Shown here in pieces: positions 7,282 to 15,182 of a stretch of DNA of 34,464 bases (within the stretch, counting starts at the first letter, position 1; each line of letters opens with the position of its first letter). This DNA is from CAYYMX01 sp964473045. GTDB lineage: Bacteria > Pseudomonadota > Alphaproteobacteria > Methylaequorales > Methylaequoraceae. Where the stretch lies: contig CAYYMX010000006.1 in the NCBI GenBank assembly GCA_964473045.1, forward strand, positions 1 through 34,464. The letters are read 5' to 3'. Both the position numbers and the translations under genes were made by a program. A model generated the notes under the pieces. It searched no databases. It saw only the letters and a list, made by a program, of their open reading frames with translations, and was not told the DNA's origin.

Positions 7282-8235
7282 TTAAGAAAAAGAAAACTCT
7301 AGAAGTTTTTCATTTATTTGTCCTGAAGAGTAGGTTTTGCCTGATGTTGATGAATTTATAATTATGGATGCAGGACTAAATAGAGATCCATCAATCTTAT
7401 AGAAGTCTCTGTTGTATTTTTCAAAAATCTCTTTAAAAGGCTTTCCATAATCTTTAGAATTTGTGCTAGGCAATTCTTCTGAAAGTTTGATTATATCTTC
7501 GTCAGGTCCATTGATTGTTAATTGAACAGTCCCACCATAAATTATTGCATCATTAGTTCTTCCCATCCCTGAGATAAAATCTTTAGCTAAAGGGGGCAAT
7601 GGGGCTTTGCCTAGTCCATGAATAATTCTTTCAAGCGGAAATTTTAATTCATGTATTTTATGAATTGCTACTTCTAAGACTCTTGAAACCACCTGAATAT
7701 TCCCGCAAATTGAAGTAGTTGGAGTAACAATGAAAGTTATGTTTTTTGGATCCAATTTGCAGTCGTCAGAAATTTTTTTAACTATTTCCTTTGGAGGAAA
7801 ATTATCTACTTCTAAGATAATGCAGGTTTTTTTACATTTATCATTATATTTTAAGTCGTGAAAAATTTTTTCTTTTTGAGCTATTGATCTTACGGGTCCC
7901 GAGCCTAAAGAAAAAAAATTTTTATAATTTAAACTCCATCCAGCATATTGCGAACCTAGACAGGCCAAAATAGGATGAGAGGCAAAGACGGAAAGATCCC
8001 ATGCCGCTATGCCTGATCGGGAATTTGGAATAATACTTACTTTTCCAAGTCCTCCAAGACATATTTCTGAAATTATAATTCCAGCTTCAATACTTCCACT
8101 GGTTTTAATTCCTGCATCTATAATTTTTGACCCTAAATGTCCTTCTTCAACTTGGAGATTTAATCTATCCTTATTTTTTTTAATTAAGTCAACTAATGGG
8201 TTTGTATTCTCATTTATGCTATATTTTATTTTCAT
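7282..8235 (-). CDS. mch: methenyltetrahydromethanopterin cyclohydrolase
   Basis: Mch interconverts methenyl-H4MPT and N5-formyl-H4MPT in the cytoplasm, after MtdB and before FhcD. The 317-residue length is normal. Family motifs: SIIPNSRSGIAAWDLSVFAS, LACLGSQYAGWSL, LGSGPVRSIAQKE, TPTTSICGNIQVVSRVLE and IIHGLGKAPLPPLAKDF. The start ATG overlaps the stop of the preceding ATP-grasp gene (TAATG), and the next gene begins one base after its stop, so it is tightly coupled within the operon. The call is firm. Confidence 0.96.
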   Translation of the reverse strand: MKIKYSINENTNPLVDLIKKNKDRLNLQVEEGHLGSKIIDAGIKTSGSIEAGIIISEICLGGLGKVSIIPNSRSGIAAWDLSVFASHPILACLGSQYAGWSLNYKNFFSLGSGPVRSIAQKEKIFHDLKYNDKCKKTCIILEVDNFPPKEIVKKISDDCKLDPKNITFIVTPTTSICGNIQVVSRVLEVAIHKIHELKFPLERIIHGLGKAPLPPLAKDFISGMGRTNDAIIYGGTVQLTINGPDEDIIKLSEELPSTNSKDYGKPFKEIFEKYNRDFYKIDGSLFSPASIIINSSTSGKTYSSGQINEKLLEFSFS

Positions 8236-9287
8236 TATAGTAATTCTAAATTTTCACAAACTTTATACGATATTTTTCTTATTTTTTCCTTTAATATTTT
8301 TATTTTCTTAGATTTTAAGTGTAACAGACATATAGGTTCGCTTGGTCTTATTATTTCTTTTTTATTTGGTAATTCTGTAAACTTTTTTGATAGGGACAAT
8401 CTTTCTAGATATTCAAACTTTTTTTTATTAATAATAATTTTTTTTTTACTGTAAATGATGCTAGTAGAGTAAAAAAGATTGGGGTTTCTATAAGAATTAA
8501 ATAAGGTCTCTTTTTTTAAAAAGTCTTTATTTAATCTGGAGATTATATTTGTGCTTAATCCAGGTCTGGCATTAACTTCTAAAACTTTAAGGTTGGAATA
8601 ATCATCGTTCTTTAGAACCAAATCAATATTGTTGATACCATTAAGGTTAAAATTTCTAGTAATTTTTAAAGCAATTATTTCAAGGTTTTTTAAATTTTTT
8701 TTGTTTATTTTCTTGGTAATTAGGCCTCCAGCTAAAAATGGGAGTTTTTTATTGTTTGATAAAAACTGAGAACAAATTGACAAAATCTTCATTGTTTCAT
8801 TTTTTACATAAAATTGTATGGAAATTTGTTCACCTTCAATAAATTTTTGAAAAAAATCTCCTTGAATATTTTTTGTACTTTTTTTTAAATTTCGTACAAG
8901 TTTTCCTCCATAAGATTTTAGATTCTTAATTATCCAATTTTTATTTTTAGGTCTCTCATAGTTCCAACTGGGATGTTTGATGTTGTTTTGTCTTAATATA
9001 TTAAAGAAGAGATGAGGACTATTAATTTTTGATAAAGAGGAAAAACTGTTTCCAAGGTTGGTTCTTTTAGATATTAATTCTTTGCTGGTAATTAATTCTG
9101 CAAAACCTGAACCTAATAGAACTGATTTTTTTTTTTCAGGATCGACTTCATCTAGGAACTTTTTAATATTTTTGATGGAAATTTTTTTTATTTTGTAAAT
9201 CTTTTTACAATATTTTTTTAATCCTAGGCTTGAATAAATACATAATACATAAACTTTGTATCCATTATAGTAGAAGAGTTTTGACAA
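8235..9287 (-). CDS. ATP-grasp domain protein of the H4MPT cluster (N-terminus probably longer)
   Basis: An ATP-grasp protein, 350 residues if started at TTG 9287. The acidic, metal-binding region reads NNIDLVLKNDDYSNLKVLEVNARPG, and FFQKFIEGEQISIQFYV is the strand before it. It is the kind of ATP-grasp protein found beside mch and mtdB in bacterial C1 clusters; the substrate is unknown. The frame stays open upstream to a TAG at 9351-9353 and encodes KEVLILSTACEDLSKLFYYN, the expected first strand and helix of the fold. No ATG, GTG or other TTG exists there; only ATT (9344-9342), ATA (9335-9333) or ATC codons could serve, so either an unusual start or an upstream sequence error is implied. 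It overlaps or adjoins the mtdB stop. Confidence 0.72.
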   Translation of the reverse strand: MSKLFYYNGYKVYVLCIYSSLGLKKYCKKIYKIKKISIKNIKKFLDEVDPEKKKSVLLGSGFAELITSKELISKRTNLGNSFSSLSKINSPHLFFNILRQNNIKHPSWNYERPKNKNWIIKNLKSYGGKLVRNLKKSTKNIQGDFFQKFIEGEQISIQFYVKNETMKILSICSQFLSNNKKLPFLAGGLITKKINKKNLKNLEIIALKITRNFNLNGINNIDLVLKNDDYSNLKVLEVNARPGLSTNIISRLNKDFLKKETLFNSYRNPNLFYSTSIIYSKKKIIINKKKFEYLERLSLSKKFTELPNKKEIIRPSEPICLLHLKSKKIKILKEKIRKISYKVCENLELL

Positions 9288-9331
9288 ATCTTCACAAGCC
9301 GTGGAGAGGATTAAAACTTCTTTATTTTTTT

Positions 9332-10228
9332 TTATTGGTTTAATATCTTTCTAGCAATTTTTAAAGCTTCGTCAAAATTTAAATACAAAGGTTTGTCTGT
9401 TGAACACATCTTTTCAAGCATTTTATATTGAGTTTTAACCTTGATGTCTCCAGAGGTTAATGGTCCGATAGAGAGGGCACCCATCTCATGTTTTTTGTCG
9501 TCATCTTTTAATTCAACGCCTTCAAGGCCTGCTGGTGGGACAGCATTAACATCAGCGATTACAAGAGCGTTTGATGCAGATCTTAACTGTTTAATACTTA
9601 AAACTTGGGTTCCGGCTCTAGCTGCACAAAAAATAATGTCTGCATTTGGTAAATAAGATGAATTAAGTTCATCTGTAGATCCATCTGCAGGTAGAATATC
9701 AACATTATACCTGGATTTATATTCTTCAGCTCTTTTGCGAACATTTTCTATTCCATCATAACCAATTATTGTGCATTTTGATCCATGCTGAGCACACATA
9801 ACAGCTGAAATTCCTCCAACAATCCCTTTTCCACCATAAATGGCAATATTCTTATCTTTAAGAGAGGTATTAAACTTTTTCATTAATGTTCTTTCAGTAC
9901 AAGCAACCATAGCTGCAGCGGTTGTGAATGATCCTGCAGGATCAGGAAATACAGATACTTCAAAAGGTGGTACCATTGATTTTTTGGCAACATCCATCAT
10001 ATCTAGTGCAAGTGATGCATCTTTTCCGCAAATAAATATGCCTGTCTTTTTTGCATTAGATACTGACCTTGAGAAGATTGCGTCTTGCACAAGCGCTTTC
10101 ATATCTGTTAGGTTTACATTTGTATAAGGAATAACTAAGTCATAACCAGCATCACAAGCCATATTAACATCAAAAGGACTGACATTCTCTTGGGGACTAA
10201 TCATATGCAAGATATTTTTTTTTGTCAT
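9332..10228 (-). CDS. mtdB: NAD(P)-dependent methylene-tetrahydromethanopterin dehydrogenase MtdB
   Basis: MtdB oxidises methylene-H4MPT, the product of Fae, to methenyl-H4MPT with NAD(P)+. The 298-residue protein begins NILHMISPQENVSPFDVNMA, the hallmark of MtdB rather than MtdA. It continues with GKDASLALDMMD, FPDPAGSFTTAAAMVA (substrate side) and IAIYGGKGIVGG (nucleotide-binding Rossmann loop), then ALVIADVNAVPPAGLEG. The length matches the family. It starts two bases after the mptG stop (TAACATG). Coenzyme preference (NAD+ or NADP+) cannot be read safely from the sequence. Confidence 0.95.
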   Translation of the reverse strand: MTKKNILHMISPQENVSPFDVNMACDAGYDLVIPYTNVNLTDMKALVQDAIFSRSVSNAKKTGIFICGKDASLALDMMDVAKKSMVPPFEVSVFPDPAGSFTTAAAMVACTERTLMKKFNTSLKDKNIAIYGGKGIVGGISAVMCAQHGSKCTIIGYDGIENVRKRAEEYKSRYNVDILPADGSTDELNSSYLPNADIIFCAARAGTQVLSIKQLRSASNALVIADVNAVPPAGLEGVELKDDDKKHEMGALSIGPLTSGDIKVKTQYKMLEKMCSTDKPLYLNFDEALKIARKILNQ

Positions 10229-10229
10229 G

Positions 10230-11201
10230 TTAAAAGTTTTTCATTTTTTTAGAGCCAAAGTTTCGTCCTTCAATTTTATCTATTGATACTCCACCTATTC
10301 CATTAAATTTAATATATTTTTCTAATTCATAACACAACTGATTTCTTTTATTTGAATTTTTGCAAAAAATAAAGCCAGTTGGCCCCCACGAACTCTGACC
10401 AAAACCTTCTATTTTTTTGTTTCTAAGAAAATTAAAAATCATCTGAATTTTATTACTTGCAAATTGATCTTTTTTATCTCCATAAAAGATTTTAGACATA
10501 TTGTCTTGAATGATTTGCACACCAGTTGAAAAATGTTGGAAGTTTTTTTCTATTATAGATGGTATTATTTTCATCAATACTACCCCGCAGTTTTCGTTGA
10601 CCAAACTAGAATCTACTTTTTTCAATTTTTTAAATTTTTTCAATTCCTCTTTTCCATGAACGCCAGATCTTTCCGTATCAAAAATTAGAATCAATTTCCA
10701 CTCTCTAGGCCATTGATTTCTAAAAATAGTTAATGGGATAGAATTTGAACCCCTAATTTTTCCAGAATCAATTATAAATCCTCCAGTTTTAAATGATTGT
10801 ATTCCAATACCAGACCTTAAACCTCTCCCAAGCAAATTAGATATTTCATCAATCTTGAGATTTAATCCGTTGAATTCAGATAATAAAAACCCCGTTGCAA
10901 GAGACAGTTGTGTGCCAGAACCTAGACCACTATGTTCGGGGATATTTTGAAGAATTGTTAATTTGCATTTCTTTAAGTTTTTTATACTGGCAATTTTTTT
11001 AAAAACATCTTTGACTTTTTTTTTGATTTCAATTTTGCCAATATCAATACTAAACTCATGATAATCTTCTATTTTTAGAATATTTCTGAACTTAGAGATG
11101 GTTAAACCTAGACTGCCAAAATTTCTGTCAGCTAAATGATTTAGTTCTAAAAAACCAAGGTGAATTCTAGCGGGTGCATCTAATATTATTGATTTGTTCA
11201 T
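10230..11201 (-). CDS. mptG: beta-ribofuranosylaminobenzene 5'-phosphate synthase (beta-RFAP synthase)
   Basis: This enzyme commits p-aminobenzoate-type precursors and PRPP to H4MPT synthesis, releasing CO2 and pyrophosphate. The 323-residue protein belongs to the GHMP-kinase-like fold: N-terminal APARIHLGFLEL, the glycine-rich loop PEHSGLGSGTQLSLATGF, LGRGLRSGIGI with the following FKTGGFIIDSG, and the C-terminal GFGQSSWGPTGF. It is the first gene of the leftward operon (mptG, mtdB, ATP-grasp, mch, RimK-like, CitG-like, fae) and is divergent from the carbinolamine dehydratase gene across 95 bases. Confidence 0.93.
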   Translation of the reverse strand: MNKSIILDAPARIHLGFLELNHLADRNFGSLGLTISKFRNILKIEDYHEFSIDIGKIEIKKKVKDVFKKIASIKNLKKCKLTILQNIPEHSGLGSGTQLSLATGFLLSEFNGLNLKIDEISNLLGRGLRSGIGIQSFKTGGFIIDSGKIRGSNSIPLTIFRNQWPREWKLILIFDTERSGVHGKEELKKFKKLKKVDSSLVNENCGVVLMKIIPSIIEKNFQHFSTGVQIIQDNMSKIFYGDKKDQFASNKIQMIFNFLRNKKIEGFGQSSWGPTGFIFCKNSNKRNQLCYELEKYIKFNGIGGVSIDKIEGRNFGSKKMKNF

Positions 11202-11296
11202 TATCTAATAATCAAATAAGGATATAATATGAATTATGATTATGCTATTTTAATCTTGTTATTATAGTTAATAACTAAAATTAAAGGAATTGTAAA
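11202..11296. promoter_or_regulatory. divergent promoter region between the two H4MPT operons
   Basis: These 95 bases separate the leftward mptG-to-fae operon from the rightward dehydratase-fhc operon, so both promoters should lie here or in the gene ends. It is almost all A/T. Candidate -10 elements are TATAAT-like at 11223-11228 (TATTAT on the minus strand nearby) and TTATTATAG at about 11259-11267 on the plus strand; no convincing -35 was seen. AAAGGA at 11284-11289 is the ribosome binding site of the rightward gene. Promoter positions are tentative. Confidence 0.4.
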
Positions 11297-11674
11297 ATGA
11301 GAGATAAAGAAATTAAGGTTTTCAAAAAGTCAGAGATAGAAAAAATAATAAAATCTGACTTTTCAGGGTGGAAATATGATGGAAAATGGATTAGAAAAAA
11401 ATATAAAACTCATAGCTGGAAAGGAACGTTAATGGTGATTAATGCTATTGGGCATTTAGCAGAGGTAGCTTGGCACCATCCAGACTTAGTTGTTTCGTAT
11501 GCGTTTGTAGAAGTAAAACTAATGAACCATGCAAAAAAAGGGATAACCAAGCTTGACTTTGAATTAGCAAAAAAAATAGATGAATTTATCCTTTGGAATC
11601 CTAAAGCAGATGGATTAACTTTAGATGGCACTCCATCAGACCCAAGGTTTGCATATGTTAAATACGAAAAGTAA
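11297..11674 (+). CDS. pterin-4a-carbinolamine dehydratase-like protein
   Basis: A 125-residue protein of the PCD/DCoH family. The pterin-site signature is clear: HLAEVAWHHPDLVVSYAFV (paired histidines followed by Pro), then a His in KLMNHAKKGIT and LTKLDFELAKKID-like helix residues near position 90. The family dehydrates 4a-hydroxy-tetrahydropterins. Copies in archaeal-type C1 clusters are thought to support H4MPT synthesis or recycling; a role in aromatic amino acid hydroxylation is less likely here, since no hydroxylase gene is nearby. It has a good ribosome binding site (AAAGGA) and overlaps the next gene by 20 bases, so it leads the fhc operon. Confidence 0.85.
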   Translation: MRDKEIKVFKKSEIEKIIKSDFSGWKYDGKWIRKKYKTHSWKGTLMVINAIGHLAEVAWHHPDLVVSYAFVEVKLMNHAKKGITKLDFELAKKIDEFILWNPKADGLTLDGTPSDPRFAYVKYEK

Positions 11675-12833
11675 AAAAATAAAGTCTTATAATTGTCCTT
11701 TTTGCCTGATGTCAAATCATGAAATTGAGTTAAATTTAAAAAAAAAAAAAATTTCCGAAGGTTGTTTTAGACTTATTGAAAATGTAAAAAAATTTTCTCT
11801 AGATTCTCATCCAATGGTTAAGGGAAGTGTTGTTGGTTTGGATGAAGCCATAAACGAAATAAAAAAATTGATTAAATCTTCAGATCAAATTCATGTTGAT
11901 GGACTTGGGTGTGATCAAAAAGCAATGTATAAGATTTTTGATTTTGCAGAAAAAAAAAAACTTTCCATAGATCATATGCATAGTCAAAAAATTTCTAATT
12001 TCTATTCTGGGCTACAAAGTTTTGGGGGTTCTTTTATCTCATTTAGTGAATTAAAAAATAGGTCAGATTTTATATTATTTTTAGGAATGACAGAAAAGGA
12101 ATCTTCAGCTGAACTATTGATAAAAAGACTTAGTTGGAATAAAAAAAAAAAATTAGAGTCCATTTTTTTCTTAAGTGATAAGGAAGAAAAAAAAACTAAG
12201 TTTAAAAGTTTTTGCGTTGATAAAGATTTCCTATCAAATGAAGTAAATTTTTTGTTAGAACTTTTTCAGAATGATAAGAAATTCTCAAAAAATAAGTATA
12301 AATTATTAATTAAGTCTTTCTTAGAATCAAAATATCCAGTCATCATTCCTAAGATTAAGAATGAGAATTACGATTTGATAATTTCATCATTTAATCTTGT
12401 TAAAAAATTAAATGATGAAAAACCCACTAAAATGTTTGCTATTTTGGGGCTTGATAATCTAGCCGGTTCAATAAATTCAAGTGTAATTAAAACAGGTTTT
12501 CCAAATGCAATAAGTTTTACTGAAATTGGACCTTTTTATGATCCAAATGAATTTGTTAGCTTTAAATTAATGGGATACAAAGACCTTCAAATTTTTGTTT
12601 CAAATTTTGACTTTAATCCTAATGTTAATTTTTTCAAAAAAAATATTTTTATTGGTCATCCTGGACTGAGAACGAAACAAAAATTTAATGTTTATATTCC
12701 AACTAAAACACCGGGAATTGATCAAGATGGTATAATTGTAAAATTTGATTCATCTGGCGTTCTTAAATTAAAAAGACTTTTTGATTCTGGATATAAAACT
12801 ACTAGTGAAGTTTTTGATTTAATAGATCAATAA
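11655..12833 (+). CDS. fhcB: formyltransferase/hydrolase complex subunit B (FhcB)
   Basis: FhcB is the bacterial relative of formylmethanofuran dehydrogenase subunit B and is part of the Fhc complex that turns formyl-H4MPT into formate. The 392-residue product starts at ATG 11655, just before NCPFC, which aligns with the usual N-terminal CPFC; an earlier ATG at 11625 would add ten residues without family support. Further family features are the VDGLGCDQKAMYKIFDFA helix and SIDHMHSQ, and AILGLDNLAGSIN later. The coding strand holds a 14-base A run (11738-11751) that stays in frame (LNLKKKKISEG). It ends one base before fhcD; the subunit A gene commonly found between them is absent. Confidence 0.85.
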   Translation: MLNTKSKKIKSYNCPFCLMSNHEIELNLKKKKISEGCFRLIENVKKFSLDSHPMVKGSVVGLDEAINEIKKLIKSSDQIHVDGLGCDQKAMYKIFDFAEKKKLSIDHMHSQKISNFYSGLQSFGGSFISFSELKNRSDFILFLGMTEKESSAELLIKRLSWNKKKKLESIFFLSDKEEKKTKFKSFCVDKDFLSNEVNFLLELFQNDKKFSKNKYKLLIKSFLESKYPVIIPKIKNENYDLIISSFNLVKKLNDEKPTKMFAILGLDNLAGSINSSVIKTGFPNAISFTEIGPFYDPNEFVSFKLMGYKDLQIFVSNFDFNPNVNFFKKNIFIGHPGLRTKQKFNVYIPTKTPGIDQDGIIVKFDSSGVLKLKRLFDSGYKTTSEVFDLIDQ

Positions 12834-12834
12834 T

Positions 12835-13731
12835 ATGGCAAAGAATTTTATTAAGGTTCATGATACATTTGCAGAAGCTTTTTCAATGAAGGCTTCAAGA
12901 CTAATAATTACTGCGCAAACATTAAAATGGGCCATGGAAGCTGCGAAATCCTTTACAGGATTTTCTACTTCGGTCATAGATTGTGGGTGCGAGTCTGGCA
13001 TTGAAGGTGCGATTAATCCAAAAGAAACCCCTGATGGTAGACCAGGAATTTCAATTTTGGTTTTTTCGATGTCTTCTAAAGATCTGGCTAAGCAAATTTT
13101 AAAAAGGTCAGGACAATGCGTCATGACCTGCCCGTCATCTGCTTTATTTTCAGGTAATTTTGGAGAGCAAAAAATTAAATTGGGTAGTGCTCTTAGATAT
13201 TTTGGGGATGGATATCAAATCTCTAAAATTGTTGGACCAAAGAGATTTTGGCGGATACCTGTGATGGATGGAGAGTTTATATGCGAGGATTTTGCTTATG
13301 AAATGAATGCGATAGGTGGAGGGAATTTTTTAATACTTGGTAACAGTGGTGAAAGTGTTCTTAATGCTGCAGAAATAGCAGTAGAAAAAATGAGAAAATT
13401 AAAAAATATTATTTTACCATTTCCTGGAGGAATAGTTCGCTCAGGGTCAAAAGTTGGTTCTAAATATAAAAATTTAATTGCATCTACAAACTTCGAGTAT
13501 TGTCCAACTTTGAATGGATTAGTTGAAAATAAAATTACTGAAAAAGTTAAAAGTGTTCTTGAGATAGTTATAGATGGATTAACAACTCGAGATATAGAAG
13601 TTGCTATGAAAGTTGGAATTGAATCTATCTTAAAACTGGGAAAAAAGAGTGGTGTAATTTCTATATCTGCGGGAAACTATGGAGGAAAGTTAGGTCCTCA
13701 TTTGTTTTATTTAAAATCAATAATAAGATGA
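12835..13731 (+). CDS. fhcD: formylmethanofuran:H4MPT N-formyltransferase, Fhc subunit D
   Basis: FhcD (homologous to archaeal Ftr) moves the formyl group from H4MPT to methylofuran in the Fhc complex. The 298-residue length is normal. Family motifs: VHDTFAEAFSMKASRLIITA at the N-terminus, STSVIDCGCESGIEG, RPGISILVFSMS, GQCVMTCPSSALFSG, and C-terminal SISAGNYGGKLGPHLFYL. It starts one base after the fhcB stop, and its TGA overlaps the fhcC start (ATGA). The call is firm. Confidence 0.96.
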   Translation: MAKNFIKVHDTFAEAFSMKASRLIITAQTLKWAMEAAKSFTGFSTSVIDCGCESGIEGAINPKETPDGRPGISILVFSMSSKDLAKQILKRSGQCVMTCPSSALFSGNFGEQKIKLGSALRYFGDGYQISKIVGPKRFWRIPVMDGEFICEDFAYEMNAIGGGNFLILGNSGESVLNAAEIAVEKMRKLKNIILPFPGGIVRSGSKVGSKYKNLIASTNFEYCPTLNGLVENKITEKVKSVLEIVIDGLTTRDIEVAMKVGIESILKLGKKSGVISISAGNYGGKLGPHLFYLKSIIR

Positions 13732-14552
13732 TAATAATTCTGAAATTAAAAAAAAAAATTGATGGATATCTTAATTTAAGAGAATTATCAAAAATTAATA
13801 ATGAACTACCATCAAAAAATTTTGTTTCAAATATTTTGCTATTGTATAAAAATAAGTTGGTTAGATTGTCGGAGATTTTTTCAATAACAATCAAAAAAAA
13901 CCCAAGTAAGAAAAATGAAATCTTTATAAAATCATCGAGTATTTTTTTTAATTTCCTAGGTTATAGATGGAAAAGAGATAAATTAACAATCGTTGGAAAT
14001 GTTGGTTCTTACTTGGGAATTGGAATGACTAGTGGAATAATAGAGATTAATGGTAATTGCGAGAATTTTGTTGGTGCTTCTATGACTGGCGGGTCTATAA
14101 ACATTAATGGAAATGTTAGAGACTTTATGGGCTCAAATATTTATGGTGAGAAGTTTGGAATGAATGGTGGAGAGATTTTTGTTAATGGGAATGTTAGAAA
14201 TTTTCTAGCAAAGAGTATGCGAAGGGGAATGATTACAATAATAGGGAATGTAAAAGATTATTGTTGTTTAAATATGATTGCAGGTACAGTGATTATAAGC
14301 AAAAAAATAGGAAAATTTGTTGGTTTTTTTATGAAGAGGGGAACTTTGATACTATTTGAAAAACCAAGAAGTATGAACAAAAATTTTTTGATAACTGGTG
14401 TTCAAAAAATTAACTTTTATGGTTTGATTGAGAATCATTTAAGAGAAAAGTTTCAAAACAATTTTTTGAAAACAAAAAACAAATACTTTTTAAGGTTAGT
14501 TGGTGATAGAAATAATTCAGGGTTAGCTGAAATTTTGGTTCGTAAGAATTAA
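13728..14552 (+). CDS. fhcC: formyltransferase/hydrolase complex subunit C (FhcC)
   Basis: FhcC is a glutamate-synthase alpha-like right-handed beta-helix subunit, homologous to formylmethanofuran dehydrogenase subunit C. The 274-residue product shows the repeated GxxxG-type turns: NVGSYLGIGMTSGIIEINGN, FVGASMTGGSININGNV, FMGSNIYGEKFGMNGGEI and FLAKSMRRGMITIIGNV. Its start overlaps the fhcD stop (ATGA). It is the last gene of the rightward operon; its stop is one base from the stop of the convergent hpnM, with no terminator between them visible. N-terminal sequence before the repeats is lysine- and isoleucine-rich and less conserved. Confidence 0.9.
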   Translation: MIIILKLKKKIDGYLNLRELSKINNELPSKNFVSNILLLYKNKLVRLSEIFSITIKKNPSKKNEIFIKSSSIFFNFLGYRWKRDKLTIVGNVGSYLGIGMTSGIIEINGNCENFVGASMTGGSININGNVRDFMGSNIYGEKFGMNGGEIFVNGNVRNFLAKSMRRGMITIIGNVKDYCCLNMIAGTVIISKKIGKFVGFFMKRGTLILFEKPRSMNKNFLITGVQKINFYGLIENHLREKFQNNFLKTKNKYFLRLVGDRNNSGLAEILVRKN

Positions 14553-14553
14553 T

Positions 14554-15135
14554 CTATTGAATCCCCATTTTTTTTTTTAAAGTTTGAGCAAGTTTTTTAA
14601 TTCCTTCACTTTTGATTACTTTGTTGAAATCAGATTTTTTTGTTGCTATCTCACTTATTGTTCCAGAAAGCAAGACGTCAAAGATTTTCCAGGAATCTTG
14701 TTTTTTACGAAATAAATAATTAATTTCTACTTTTTCTTCGTCTGGAATAACTAAAAATGTCTTTAATATTTTGTAATTTTTGCCTATTTCGTTTAAGGAA
14801 CCAATTTCGAAAGAAAATTTTTCAATTTTGCTAAACCTTTGCACATAATTATATGCGATATATTCTTGAAAAACATTTGTAAGATTCTTCTGTTGGGCTT
14901 TGTCAAGTTTTTTCCACTCGTTACCAACAATCATCTTTATCATTTTTTTTGTATCATAAATTTCATTTATTGTTTTGGAGATTAATTCAGTGCTTTTAAA
15001 ATTATCTTTGGTTATCTTTTCTAGGGTTTTTTCAAGAATGTTGATTTTTTTTATGATTCCTTCACTAGCTTTTAAATTAATAATTCCAAATAAAAAAAAC
15101 AAAAAAACAAAAACTGATGAAATTAATTTATACAT
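14554..15135 (-). CDS. hpnM: hopanoid-associated MlaC/Ttg2D-family periplasmic protein (HpnM)
   Basis: A 193-residue secreted protein of the MlaC/Ttg2D lipid-binding family, the type seen in hopanoid clusters as HpnM. A Sec signal peptide is visible (MYKLISSVFVFLFFLFGIINLKAS region, cleavage near residue 24). The mature part has the family's helical start, FKSTELISKTINEIYD, the IVGNEWKKLDKAQQKNLTNVFQ segment, and the C-terminal WKIFDVLLSGTISEIATKKSDF. It probably carries lipid through the periplasm. It is convergent with fhcC and divergent from hpnA across 47 bases. HpnM rather than generic MlaC is inferred from its neighbours. Confidence 0.82.
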   Translation of the reverse strand: MYKLISSVFVFLFFLFGIINLKASEGIIKKINILEKTLEKITKDNFKSTELISKTINEIYDTKKMIKMIVGNEWKKLDKAQQKNLTNVFQEYIAYNYVQRFSKIEKFSFEIGSLNEIGKNYKILKTFLVIPDEEKVEINYLFRKKQDSWKIFDVLLSGTISEIATKKSDFNKVIKSEGIKKLAQTLKKKMGIQ

Positions 15136-15182
15136 TGCTTATCCTTACGAACTTAGATTAAATATCTGAAAAATTAACAAAT

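Noticed and set aside
11625..11654. Earlier ATG for fhcB
   Set aside because: The extra residues lie inside the dehydratase gene in another frame, and the CPFC-type N-terminus follows ATG 11655 at the usual distance.
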